From Hirudinaria manillensis (lineage: Eukaryota; Annelida; Clitellata; Hirudinida; Hirudinidae), in the NCBI GenBank assembly GCA_034509925.1, contig CM067538.1, positions 5,063,778 to 5,127,777 of the forward strand: 64,000 nucleotides of DNA. Reading direction: 5' to 3'. This document shows positions 33,815-47,278 of this stretch, piece by piece. Made by a program: the position numbers and the translations under genes. Numbering within the stretch: the stretch's first letter is position 1; each line of letters starts with the position of its first letter. The notes beneath the pieces are model-generated. The model did no database searches, was not told the origin of the DNA, and was given only the letters and a program-made list of their open reading frames with translations.

Positions 33815-36744
33815 ATTATAGTATTCAAGTATTATAGTATTATAGTATTCAAATATGAGTACAACACATATAATTATTATTTATAACAAATATTTATATA
33901 AGCTGTATCTTGAATGGCTTGTAAAAAGTTATTTTTGCTATCAAGTATCAAGTAACTTGATTCCTTAACTTTTCTTCTTAATAAATATATTATATAAATA
34001 AATAAATAAATAATATTTAAATATTATATATTAAATATAAATAATTTAATATTTAATAAATAAATAATATTAAATAAATATAATATTAAATAAATATTTA
34101 AATAATATTTAAATATTATATTATATAAATAAATAAATAATAAATAAATAATATTTAAATATTATATTATATCGTTTGGTTTGAGAGGCTAAAATGGCCA
34201 TGAAAGATGCTTTAACATCTGATCTAACACATGATCTGATATTCAAGTCATTTCTGAAGGCTTAGATTATTTTCTCAATGTTGGCCAGAATTTAAATATT
34301 TATTGAATATTTATCCATTATCCATTTATTGTTGAATATTGAATTATTTAATCATTTCACACAATTTACCTCCTAGTTTTATGTGAGTTGTGGGGGATGC
34401 TTGTGTATAATTTTCTTCAAAGCCAGCCAATGACAATTGGTTGTTCAAAAATATCTTAAGCTTATGAATAACTTATGCTAATTGCATGCCTCGCAGAGCA
34501 AGGTTTAAGTAAAACTTGCTTAGGTCACGTTCTTCTGTCAAGTTTAATTAAGAAACCCAGAGAGGTTCAAAGGTCAGAACTAAGAAAACAGAAAGAAAGA
34601 ATAAAAACGATAAAGAGATAAAGCAATGGTAATAACAATAAGAATGACACAATGTGCAGATTCTCTGATTAATTATCACATTTAATACATAATTTAGTCC
34701 ATTTAATACATAATGTAACTATATTTATTTAATATTAAAGCAAAGAAAATTTGTTAAGTGATCGTTAAAATCATTTAAGAAATTCAAAAAGAAACAATTG
34801 ACTAACAGAGTAGTAGAAATATTTTGCTTTGATGACCTGCTTCCAAATCTCTGGATCATCGAAATGTGTGCTTTTCAAATGTCTTGCAGCTCCCAGATAA
34901 GCCACGTAGGATCTGTTATCAGGCAACTCGATTGAATTCTTTTGCAATTAATTCTAATTAGTCGGCAATTGATTTTAATTAGTCGTAAAATTGACGTGCA
35001 CAGGAAATGAAACTGAGTACCTCCTCGAATTAGAAATAAAGTCACAAAATGTTATTTTTAATTATGGAGATTTTAATTAACCATATTCCATGATTTTTGA
35101 GACTTTAACCGAATAAATGCATGTTATAAGAAATTAAACTGTTAAAAAACATTAAACTTAAGAATAATTAAAATTAAAATTAATTATTTAAACATTTATT
35201 AAATCATTGGTAATCATTTACATTATTGCATTATCAATCACACAACCATAGATTGATACTACATAACAACATCAAGCAATTACCATATAATAAACATAAC
35301 ACACACACACACACAGGCACGCATGACACAAGTCAAACAAACAAACAATCAGACCTGTTGGATCCCGTGAGGCAAATGACGCACGTCCCCGTCGGTTCAG
35401 TGTCGTCGTGGACGTAGCAACAGTTGACGTGTTCCTCTCGGACTTTCTTCCTGAGGATCCGTCCGATGTCATCGTCCTTGATGCAGCCCATGAAGGTCGT
35501 TGCGTGGGGCACTCCGATCAACCACTGGGCATTCGATCGTTTGAAATTGATTAGCAATTTGACACGAATTGATTTGATTTAATATGATAATTTAACGTGA
35601 TTTGCAATTTAATATGAATTATTGTCTAATTTATTGAAAATTAATGATGCTAAATTTAATTATTGTTGTTTATCCACAAATTTCTGGATAATGATAATGA
35701 TATGGCTTAAGTGCAAATGACAGAAAATACAATTTGACATGTAACTCTTATTATTATTATTACATAAGGCACGGGCAAACCGAAACAAAGATTTAAAAAA
35801 CCCTCAAAATACATTAAAAAGTAGTCAACATTTATTGTGAAAATTAGATTTCAGAAATATGAAAGACTGTCCTTGAAGAGAAATTATTTGAAAGTCATTG
35901 TATGAAGCTACTAAGCCTAAGAATGGGTTAAGCTTTGCTCAAAGTAATCTCGATGCAACGGGTGTCAGGTTAAGAGAATATACTAAAGGCTGATATTAAC
36001 ATAATTTAATAGGAAATTAACATACAGGAAATTATGTTAAAAATCAAGTTGACCCACTTGTGCTATCCTTATTGAGTTCTGAGTAGCTCCACCAGGCACA
36101 TGAAGAACTTTGAAATTTGACTGAAACTCAGTCACCCTTAATTAACAAAATTTGACATAAACCAATAGATAATTATTGAAATGATCTCAGAAAAGAACAA
36201 ACTAACAATTCTTTTGGATATTCTGGTACAACAACACAGTCTTCAGGTTTTAGTTTGTGTCTAAAATGCATTTAGGAGTGCTTTAAACCAGTACTTTAAT
36301 AAAATAGGTTCCACTGAACTTACTTTTCTAAGAATTCTTCAGAAGCATCACCAATTAAATCCAGCAATGGATTTCCAATTGCAAACAAAACTCCTTCACT
36401 GATAAACAAAGTTTTATGGATTTTTAGAAATAACAATATTTTTCAATTTGATCTGATCAGACTTTGACCCTTGCAAAAGCTTCAATGTATCACAGTTGAA
36501 CATAACATGCACACCCATAAATCATTCGAAGTAAATCGAAAACATTTAATGTTTTATTTACAAATGCCATGATTACCAATTTAGGGCTGCAATAAAGCAG
36601 ATTCAAGATAAAGAAGACGAAAACTCACACATGTCCTCCCATTACGTGATCTTCACCACCAACACTACAACCCTTTCTGCATTCACTCGACAACAGTACG
36701 CTTGATAAATGTCGAGGGGATTCACCAGGCTTTGAGTGACTCAT
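31768..36744 (-). CDS. ADK: adenosine kinase (PfkB/ribokinase family), complete
   Basis: Adenosine kinase phosphorylates adenosine to AMP with ATP in purine salvage and so keeps methylation cycles running. Eleven exons on the minus strand: 36744-36629, 36398-36324, 36260-36207, 36136-36058, 35524-35355, 34912-34807, 33684-33514, 33073-33038, 32667-32553, 32269-32183, 31910-31768; all phases close, giving 383 residues. Visible motifs: LFAIGNPLLDLIGDASEEFL, the nucleoside site GGATQNSIRIAQW, FMGCIKDDDIGRIL, EPTGTCVICLTGSNR, AFNLSA, DVLFGNQE, and the anion hole/catalytic base DLNGAGDAFVGG with Asp as the general base. The last exon reads IRSANYAANFIIQQSGCQLP and ends PNFSHGAASF. The first 38 residues, beginning MSHSKPGESPRHLSS, are longer than usual and not conserved; the Met is the only one in this exon upstream of the fold. 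Confidence 0.96.
33428..33506. repeat. (AAAT)n/(AAAC)n compound microsatellite
   Basis: Blocks of AAAT and AAAC alternate immediately 3' (minus strand) of the ADK exon ending at 33,514; the minus-strand frame reads as a Phe/Val/Leu/Tyr run and is not coding. Confidence 0.93.
33754..33808. repeat. (TA)n microsatellite
   Basis: About 27 TA units in an ADK intron, followed by three TATAGTATT-type repeats. Confidence 0.95.
33980..34170. repeat. TAAATA/AATATT low-complexity block
   Basis: About 190 bp of A/T only, with several internal copies of TAAATAATATTTAAATATTA in an ADK intron. Confidence 0.85.
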
Positions 36745-39399
36745 TTTTATGCTTGACACCTGGTTTTACATAGCACAGTTCTAAATTTAGCAACACCAAA
36801 AACTAGTATTTAACAAAGCAATACTGTTTATCTAAATTGAGCTTTATAAACGTTAGAAATGAATCTAAGACTGCATACGTGCTGACCACTCCAACCCGAA
36901 TAAAACTGGGCCTTCGGTCTCAAGATTTTGTTGATGAAAAATAATGGCGATTCGAATCACAGAAATAAATACGGCAAGTCTTGAATTAGTTTTCAAAAAC
37001 CAGAATTACATAAATACTTCACTTGCAATAAAATTATATTCTTGCCTGCAGAGTCAAATTCTAAAGTTCAAACGTCTGATCAAATTTCTTGCAAAGAGAG
37101 GCCGGGAAATTATGTCCTAACATTTCGATTGATTTAATTAGAGAAAGCCACACCTGCGAAGTGTGTCATGGATTTCATTTGAATCGATATTAATTTGATT
37201 GACTCATGGAAACCATGTTTAACTGCTTAATTTATTATGCTATTGGTGACATAAAACTTGTTGCTTGCAACCAAATTTAGTTAATTAGAAACTTAACATT
37301 GTTTTCAACTTGATTATAACTTCCAGGAGCTTCGAAAATTCCCGTTAAACAAATTTGATAACGATTTGATAATAATTCATTCGCGGTAACGAGTTTTATA
37401 AATGATTTTTCCAAGCTTATTTTATTCTGAATAAAAATGAGTAATTTATATCCAGAATGCATTCATAATGCAAGATGATCAATTAAAACTCTTATTTTGA
37501 ATAACGGAGGTTCTCAAAAAATATGACTGACAAAATATTCGTAGTCACTCTTACGTCCAAGCTTCACGGAAGCGAAGAAAAATTTTACAGCATATTTTGC
37601 ACAGAGGAGGATTAAAATTGCAAATAAATATCGACTTCAAGCAAACAGAACATGGAAACAATATTGAAACATATTCAATTTAACCTAATATTCAGTAAAT
37701 TATACTTTAATGAGTAGTTTAAGTGACACAAAATAAATATTTGACTCATTCCTTTATTCACCGTGTCACGTAAAGAGGCTAGCACAAACGACGAGGTAGA
37801 CGTGTCATCTTCAATGACGTGGAGAAATAGTTTCCAGAAAAAACTCTGAAATGAGAAATTCTTGGAATGTTCATCAACTCGTACACGGCTCCTGGATGTT
37901 TTCCGCTGATGGCAAATTATTAAGTCATCATCACGCACCAGTTTGACCGAGCGGGTAGCAATACCCCGGTAATACGTTCGCAAATAACCGCCGGCGAGCG
38001 CCCCAGGGTAAAGTAGGGCAGCAAATGAAAGATCGATTACGAAGTCATATTAGTATGCGCATATGGCTTTAAATACAAAATACAAAAATACAAAATACAA
38101 ACCATCATCGTCAACATCTTCATTATCACCACCACCACCACCATCACCGTCATCGTCGCCATCATCAACGCCATTGCTGTCTTCATCATCGCAAAGCAAC
38201 TTTGACATTTATCTTCGAGGAAGTCATTTGGTGTCTCTCTTTAAGTCGACGATTAAAATATCATTTGAAAGTGATATGATTAAAAAAATATTTAAAAAAA
38301 AAGAAGCTTATATGTTTTTTTAAATTAAATTTGACAATTTATATTTATTAATTGAATCTGGAATAATAAAATTAATTATATTATTATTAATTTTACAACA
38401 AATAATTTGAATAAAATTATTCCTAATAATACCACAACTTTCATTTCACATTCCCATCTTCATCCTTTCTGAAGACTTTCAGACCATCATTGAGCAGTTC
38501 AGAGTACAAAGTACAATTTGATTTTAAGTACCAATTAGCTGCACAAAAACTTCACCTCTTATGATAATAATAATTATAACAATGATAGTAATAATAAATA
38601 TTATAACTTGAACATTAACAAGAAGTAAATAATTATGAAAATAATAATAATAATAATAGTAATAATAATAATAAATAAAAAATAATAATAATATTATAAA
38701 TAGTGTTTGAATAAAATAAATTAATGGTTAAGTACAAATTTTAAATAGAGTTGCTAGCATGTGGAACAGGTTGGGAGAGCTTTAAGCCTAGGTTAAGTCG
38801 CATTAGGGGTCCAAACGTCAGTTGTTTAATCTTGCAACGAGATAAGTTGGATTCCCGTTTCTTATTTCGTTTCATTTTTATGAAATTATTATTTCATTAT
38901 TATATATTATTATTTTCATACCCCTTTATTGGATTATTGGAGATTAAAAATATATTTCAATAAAGGAAACATAAAATTGCTATGACCTCATCTAGGAACT
39001 TCTAACGTGCCACTCGGGTTTTCAAAAGGTTTAAGATTGTTTTTGTTTCAAAAACGTGTAAATTAAACTTGATATTTACAGAGCCACAACCTCTCATACT
39101 CGTTTGCGGCAATTATCTTGAAGGGCAATTGTTACTTTAAAAGCTAAATACACTGTTCATTATGTAGATTCTCCCACAAGACCACAAATAGCGTGGAAAC
39201 TGTGCAGAGTACTTCCTTCAATAACCTTTAACAACCACGAGACACGCCATCTTGGAAGCCTTTCTTTGTCGACCTGTTGATTCAAAAGACAGCATTCATT
39301 TTGAAATTTTCTAACCACTTCAATCCTACCGTCTCTTAGCATCAATAATGAAGAAATAAACTGTGGATGATATTCAGTATTTCTAAATGTTTATAACCG

Positions 39400-39552
39400 T
39401 TCTTTTAGGTACCTCATATAAGCATATATGCGAAAGTATTTCTTAATCGATCTCCATTTGTTCATCGCCCCAACACGAGGGTGTTCCGGGCTGGGTATCG
39501 AACACAGACGTGTAGCAACTCCACGTTACCACTACTCCGGCGTGCTGCCCAA
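39400..39552 (-). mobile_element. tRNA-derived SINE
   Basis: Read on the minus strand, the head GGTTGGGCAGCACGCCGGAG is followed by an A-box-like TAGTGGTAACG (39,534-39,524) and a B-box GTTCGATACCC (39,503-39,493), spaced as in tRNA genes. It continues into a tail reading CGATGAACAAATGGAGATCG. It lacks a foldable tRNA anticodon stem, so it is a SINE and not a tRNA. The patch is distinctly GC-richer than its surroundings. The 3' boundary near 39,400 is approximate. Confidence 0.75.
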
Positions 39553-40525
39553 CCTAAAAGCCGATACTTTAACAGGGGTCGCACATAAGGACTACAGGAA
39601 GTAAATCTAGCCACCCGACCTTCCAGAATATTTCGTTTACATTTTACGAGACAAAGGGCCTTGCCATTGCCCCCCTAAATCTGATGCTTGTAGTAAATGC
39701 AAAGTCATTCACCATCGGGGCTTAAATAAGCCATGATTGAAGCAATGAAGCAAGAACGGAGGAAGCACCATTATCCTGAGCTTTTTTAATGGCCTTCTCC
39801 AGTTGATTTATGTCGATGCATTTCTAAAATTAAATAATTTTAATTCACTCCCATTTATTGCGTAAATAGTCGACTCAATTGTTATTTAAAAGTCATTTAT
39901 AATGAAAAATACTCCCTCGGAAATTAACGTTGGATTCGGTTTCCAGCCTAATGGTTGCCGTGTCATTCCCGTAAGGAATAAATCCTCAAAATGATTCTCA
40001 GGTGATGCAGAAAAGGATTTATGCTTTTTTCTTCACGACTCAAAGTAGTTTATTTATTCTCCCCCAAAAAACTCGTCCAAACAAAGCTTCAAAGTAAAAA
40101 TAATAAAAATATTTTTTAATCCAAAACTTACCCGGGAAACAAAACAAAAATTCATTTCCGACTTGTTTTTATAAACCAGGTTTTATAGGGATTTATTTTT
40201 AGAAACTTAAGGATTATAATGAGTAATGTCCGTCTTAAATTGAAAATTATGAATCCCGAAAATAAAAACAAAAATAATGGAAAATCGTGAATTATTTTCG
40301 GCCGACGATCTAGATTCAGCTTCGGATTAAAATTATTTTATGATTAAATTTCACCTGAAATTCAATTTGTTGCCGATTTATGCATGAGACGCTCCATGTC
40401 GTTTTATGACTTTCAGGGCTTACATGGCCATTATTACATTTATCTCACAATACTTCAGTTTTGTGGAAATGACATCTGAATTTGTTTTATTTTATAAAGA
40501 CGAGATTTTGATTTGATAAAAGTAG

Positions 40526-40531
40526 TTTATT
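40526..40531 (-). terminator. possible poly(A) signal of the FSTL-like gene
   Basis: Plus-strand TTTATT (AATAAA on the minus strand), about 530 nt beyond the FSTL-like stop codon. It is one of several hexamers in AT-rich sequence. Confidence 0.2.
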
Positions 40532-41058
40532 CGTATATATTTCCAAAAATAATTTCACGTTCAGGAATAAACTGTGCAAACGTCAGTTTTTGAGAGGCGT
40601 CACAATAATGTGACCAAATGTCCAACCGGTGATAATAGCGAGTTATTGTAAATTTTGCAAAAATTTGTAAAATTTGTAAATTGTAAAAGATTGTAACGTG
40701 CTGCTAAGCGGTTAAAATTAAAGCTATCGCAACTTTTAAATAGAAATCGTAAAGTTAGCATCTAATAAATTATTCTAATAAAAACCTTTGTAAAAAAAAA
40801 GAAGAAAAATGCCGAAATCTAAATTCTATTGGAAAGAGCGACAAGAACATCAATAATTGATTCTACAAATGGCTCCACTTTCTGGTGAATTTGGAATGAA
40901 TTCAGCGAACACCCAGTTCGATTTAAAGCAAAAGTTAATTATCAAACACAAACGGAATGTTTCAGCAATGGATCAAAGTTCGAAAGACTTCAACCAAAAC
41001 ACTCAATCAAAGGAAGCGACAATCACGATCAATCCATCACTCGACTGGTTTGTTTCAA

Positions 41059-44000
41059 TCAGACGTGAACCGGATCAACCCATAGGACGAAATCTACAAT
41101 CAAGTTTTTCCAGCTGCATCTCTCGGAGTTGTTCCAGACGTCCAGCAAAACCAATCCATCTGATCCATAAGACGTCAACACGTACTTTTGCAGAAATCCA
41201 CCGCTTAAAAAATGATTCTTCTTTCTTTTCTTGTCCTTCGTCAACTCTTGATTCGATTTGCTTTCTGTTAATTTCAAGAAAACAAAAATTAAATTAAAAA
41301 TGGCTTTTTAATGGCAATTACGTGCTCTAGTTACAAGCAACGATTTGCTGTTTTTTCTTGCCAGAGAAGGTATTAGTAATCGATCAATATTGTGTCGTGA
41401 TTTAATTTACTTTAAAGTAATTTATTTGAAAGTTTTGCCGAGATGATGAGGAATAGATAAATTAAGTTTGCAACAATAACATTGATCGTTGAACATTAAC
41501 ATTGACACGATTATGTTATCGGCCGGTTACAAAAGATATTATTTTAAATAATGTCTTAATTGGATATCAAAATCAGAATTTATGGAATAAGTTATAAAAA
41601 TTGATTTTATATGAAATTTATGATTTAAGAACAGACATATTTGCTGAATTCTGACGCAAGGATGGAATTTTAAAATTATTTTAACTTTTATTACGATATT
41701 TTACAAAATACATATAGCATTACAATTTATTATAATTTTTAATTACAATTTTTTATTATAATAATTTACAAAATAAGAAATAATATTATAATTTATAATT
41801 GCCATTACAACTCATAGCCTCTTCTCTGAAGCATTTAAAATATGTTTATTTCTCTTAACGAACATAAAATATTCCTTTTCCAGCCTCTCCAGAAGCTTCT
41901 TCCATTTCTGCAAAGTAGTTTCTTTCCAGCATCAACAGTTCAAAGGCATCAATTTTTTCTTGCTTTTCTGCGCAGTTTTTGATATTCGTATTTTTTTTTC
42001 TCTGAGCGTTTTATTCAAAAGTGCTTAGAAGTTTTCAAAAGTTAAAATTAAAACGCTCTCATTACTATTCATTTCAATCAAATTTTTTGCTTGTTTTTCT
42101 CTCATTTTCCGTCTTTTTTAAAGTTTTATCTTATCTTTCAAAACATCAAAAAACATTTTCAACATCATTTTGCCTTCATAATTCAATTTTAAGGTCTCCT
42201 TCGGCACATTCGACTCTCACTTTCTGCATTTAATTTTATCTTTTTCAAGAACGACGTTGAGATTAATTTCATTTTCCAGTCCAAAAGCAAAACAAGTTTT
42301 TTTATTAATGATAAGTCTGCGGGTCTCATCAATGATTTTGTGGTCTCTTGAGTGACTCCTGGAAGCAAAGCTCAAATTAATCTCTACACGTTTCCACCTG
42401 TTCATTCATTCATCCATTCCTTCATTCGTTCAGACATTTGATAACCGGATGGTGGTTATTGATATTTTATGGTCCTCTGAATAACTTATAACAATGGCTA
42501 GCTTTTAGAGCACAATTGCGAGAAACAATAATATTAATTAATAGAAAAATGTTTGTTATGTTTACATTTATAATCTCAATAATATTAATACTATAATAAT
42601 AATAATAATAATTAATTATTATGTTAGGCTAAAAATCTTTAAATTATAAGTTACATTTATAATCTCAATAATATTAATATTATCCTAAAGGTAATTAATA
42701 ATTATATTAAATTTACTCTTTTCTTCTCTAGTATAATGAAATTACATTTTAATCTGGCAATTGAATTATTAATTCATTATATTTTATTAAAAATTACGTT
42801 TCTAAAAGCAAATCCTACAGAAGGAAAAACTGTAAAAAGCTTAAAAAGCTTAAAAAAAAACAAAAACAAAAAAAAATTACTTTTGTTGAGAATGTCAACT
42901 CGTTTTTCTTTCACGTCGTATTTGAGAAGTTCTTGATTGCTCAGACATTCGACGACAACATCGTATCCTGTCGTCGGAGAGGCGACGAAGATGGCTCTGC
43001 GCAGCAACCAATCCATCACAGCCGTGTTTGTGACTTCTTCCAACGTACCTGGAGAGCGTTCAGACGAAATGTTGTTGTCTCTGCTGTTGTTGTTGATGAT
43101 GATGATGATGATGACAAAAATAACCGAGTAACCAGGAGAGCGCGACATCGACTAAGCTTACCATCCGTTAAGTGGAGTGGCGAGTACGACGACTACGATG
43201 ATGATGATGATGAGGAAGAAAAAGTATAAGATGCTGATGTTGGTGACTATGACAATGATGAAGATGATGATGCATGTAAAAGTAAAGTTATGTGATTGGT
43301 CGTAGTAACGAGCTACATTCTTGTTGCCAGCAACCTGATTTTTCCATTAAATTTCCGTCACCTCAAGCTGTATTAGGCAACAATGTTTTGACACCTCCTT
43401 TGGACGTCATGCAACATCCCAAGGCGGTCTCAACGCGTCTTACTGAGCGATGCCTGCCAGACACGTTCTTATGTGCTCGAACTTATTAACACAGAATTTC
43501 ATCTCCACTAAGTCTCTGTTTTTCTCTCGTAACGTTAAAGTTATTAAGCTGTGCGTTTTAAGTCGTACGTGGTTTAATTATGACGATTTATTATTTAATT
43601 ATGATTATAATCACATGTTGTTGTTGTTCTTTCGTCATAATGACTATTAGTTATTAAGGCTTCACCTTCAGGTGTGATCCGGTAGACAATGAGACAGGTG
43701 AGATCGATTGAGATCCCCGTGAGAAGTTTCGAATCCGGAGACAAGTGGTAGCCGAGGGATTGTGGAAGCGGAAGAATTTCCAGGTGTTGGGTCGTCAGGT
43801 CGAGCTGGAGGTAATGGAATTTCTTTGGATCCTTTCTTCTTCTCGTGGCATCGGAACATTCTATGATCACTTTTCCACCTGATTTCGATGGTTTTAATAA
43901 TAATAGTAATTATATTATTATATTGTATTGTAATTAATAATAATAATAATGATAATATGTCATTTATATAGCGCCGTGCGCAATAATAATAATATTAATA

Positions 44001-47000
44001 ATTAATAATTAATAATAATATTAATAATTAATTAATAATAATAATTATTAATAATTAATAATTAATATTAATAATTAATATTAATAATTAATAATTATTA
44101 TTAATAAAAATAATTATTTTGTCATAGGTTTGAAAGAGTTACCTGGTTTATGATTAGAAAATGCCCGTATAGCTAATAAAATGCTTTGAACATTAGTAAG
44201 AATTAGTAAGAATTGAATAATTGTAATGAAGTTTAAATACTGTAATAACACTAACAGCTAAGTAACTCTTTGAGACATTCAAAGGCAAATAATTTGTTTT
44301 AACGAAATTAATATTTAATAAATATTATTTATTAAATTTTATTAAATATTATAAAAAATATTATTAAAAAGATTATTTAATAAATAGTATGCAAAGTTTT
44401 ATCATTTTTTTCCTCGTTGAGCCCGTTAGTGCCTCATAAAGTCAGTTGTAACACTTTTTATTATTAAGAATTAAAATATTCATTATTATTAATAATATTG
44501 TTATTGTTAAGTTTTTACGTTTACAAATTCATATATTTCATATATTTCATTTGACATTAGAATAGAATTATAATAAATAATCTTTATTCTTGATTAACCA
44601 AATAGATATTAGGCAAAGTTAAAGAGGTCACGCTTAAAATATTCAAATGCTGTCCCAGCTAATAAAATAACTTCCACTAAATAATAGAAAACATAGCAAG
44701 TAATTGTAGATCAATTGTATTTCAAAATGAAATATTTTAAATAATGAAATATTTTAAAACGGCAACATTTCTTAAGATATATTTTTACATATTTACAAAT
44801 ATTTTAAAAATTGAAGAATAAAATTAAACGATTAATTACCGAAAACCACGTAGTGAACGTTTTCAACCCTGCATCTGTAACTGCTGAGATCAATTGGTGT
44901 TGTATTTGCTGCGATGAGTTTCGATGTTAAGTTGAAGAGGAGAAGTTGGTTGTTGTTGCTTTTGTTGCTGAAATTGTTGTTGACATTGTTGCTGATGTTG
45001 TTGTTGTTGTTGCAAGTGGATGCGAATGCAAAGTTCCAGGTGAAATTCATATCGTTGACTGGAGGAATAAATATCCTCCTCACCTTAAATGGAATTAATG
45101 ATGACGATGAAGGGGACGAGTGTTATTATTATTATTATTATTAAATGGTTAAATAAATTATTATTATTTATGTTAATTATTGTTTTGTCAACAACAGCGG
45201 GTTAGCTCAGACAGGGAAAAATGCTTATCACCAACCATTTTGAAATCCAAATCAACAAAAAGTACGTCGTGGTTATTCTCTTTCGCTGCATTTTTTATCA
45301 CCGCGATTGAAGAAAGCATTGTGTCGTCTTCATCTTCTCCCTCATCGTCGTCATCATCATCATCATTATCATCATCATCATCATCACTATTATCATCTTT
45401 ATGATCTTTTGGAGTCACATGGGTAGCTGTAACGCAGTCACCCCATACCTCGTCAAAATCAACCAGGTATCTCAAGTTGGTCGGTGTGCAATTTCCGACA
45501 TGAATTTTCTGGAAAAATAAAAGAGTTTAAAGTGTTTAAAATATTCTTTTATGGTTTTAAAATACAATTATAAGTAGTACAGATGATGTTATTATACTAA
45601 TATAGTCATAAATATTTGTTGTAAAAATAATTTTTTGTTATCATGTCTGTTAGATTGTTATTCATTTATTATTACTATTATTATTATTATTTGTTTATTC
45701 ACAATAACAATTATTATTATTATTATTATTAGAAACTTATAATTATTGTTATTTAATTGAATAATCAGGCTTTTTATTATTACTAGTTATCATAACTTTT
45801 AATTATGCATTATTAATTATTAATTATTCCATAATTATTTACCTCGATGGGTTTGACCGTGAAAGCAGTAGTGTCCAATCTGAATAGGTATTTGCTTCTC
45901 CTTAGCGATGCAAAAACAAATCTATTTTGGACGATGACAGCAGATTTCCAATAGAACGTTTTCTTAGAAATTAAAATGATAAATTTTATTATTTATTAAT
46001 ATTATTATTGAGATTAATATTATAAATATTAAGATATCATAGTAATGTAATATGCCATCAATGCTTTGAGGCATTATTGATTGCGTGCATGAGTCGATGA
46101 ATTAATAAATAATAAATAGAATGCTCGAATAAAATCTGGAATATTTTTTAAATTATTATTATTATTTTTTAAATTAAAATATTTAAGGACAATAAAACAT
46201 CGCGATGCGTTCATTTAAAAGACAATTCAACTGCATGCTAAACTTGTTCATTAAAGAATTTAAAAGTTGCAAACGATAATATGGAACATTTTAAAACGAG
46301 CTTTTCTTAACAATGCATTGGCAGCCATTGGAACCGGTACGATTGAAGATGGGGAGTGATTAATGGTCCGAGAATTGCTTCCTTTGGGGGTGACTCTGAT
46401 GACCCCAAGTGACGTCACAACTCATCCATCTACGTCACCACGCCCCCTTCATCAACTTCTTCCAGATAAGCCGGGAAGAGCACAACTCTCGTGTTCGATT
46501 CTCAACGGGACGTTGAAGTGAATTGTTTTGCGTTAATTATTATGCTCTAACATTCTTTATTATGTTATAATTGTGCGGTAAGTAATTATGCATTTGTAAC
46601 TTTTATAAACATGTTATAATTGTACTATGCATATAAGTATGCGCTAATAATCTTTATATAATAAAATTGTACTATAAGTAATTAAAATATATGCGTTGTA
46701 TGTTTATTTCCTGGTTACTTTGGCACTATTATCAGAACATTTCACAGCACAAACAATAACAGAAACAGTAGCAATAATAATAATAATAACGTGAAATTAT
46801 TATTACATTTATTAACATTAACAATAATAAATTAACATTAGCAGTTGGTCATAATTAATAGCTTTCAAAAATATAAAATAAAGCGCATTAATGACAATTT
46901 TATTATTATTTCATTTATTTTGGCAATAAATCATTTGAAATCATAAAAGCCGGCCATCGACATGGATCTTAATTATGCGTTGTTACCTTGTTTCGAGAAT

Positions 47001-47228
47001 GATGGAATGGATGATGAAGAAATAGTTGGGTGGAAAGTCGAAAGCTGATTGGCTGGAGTCTGCATAGAGTTGGGTCAATGACCTTGACCCCTGACCTCGT
47101 CAACAAGAACAACTCCTCCTCCTGTATTGAATCTGGATGTTTTCGAATCCAATAATAAGTCATAAGTTGTTAATTAATAAATGACTCATTCATTATTGTT
47201 ATTATTATTATTATTATTATTGTTATTA

Positions 47229-47278
<50 letters not shown>

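Larger units (their letters stand above)
36745..41058. other. intergenic region between adenosine kinase and the FSTL-like gene
   Basis: No coding exon found. It should hold the ADK promoter side and the FSTL-like 3' UTR. Notable contents: CATC/ACC-rich sequence at 38,100-38,200, (AAT)n near 38,637-38,695, and a tRNA-derived SINE at 39,400-39,552. Short open frames here have no recognisable similarity. Confidence 0.5.

Noticed and set aside
40857-41297. 146-residue plus-strand open frame
   Set aside because: Overlaps the last FSTL exon on the opposite strand; no similarity of its own.
43090-43270. Met- and Asp-rich short frames near 43.1-43.25 kb as genes
   Set aside because: Products of GAT/ATG microsatellites in an FSTL intron, opposite and beside a real exon.
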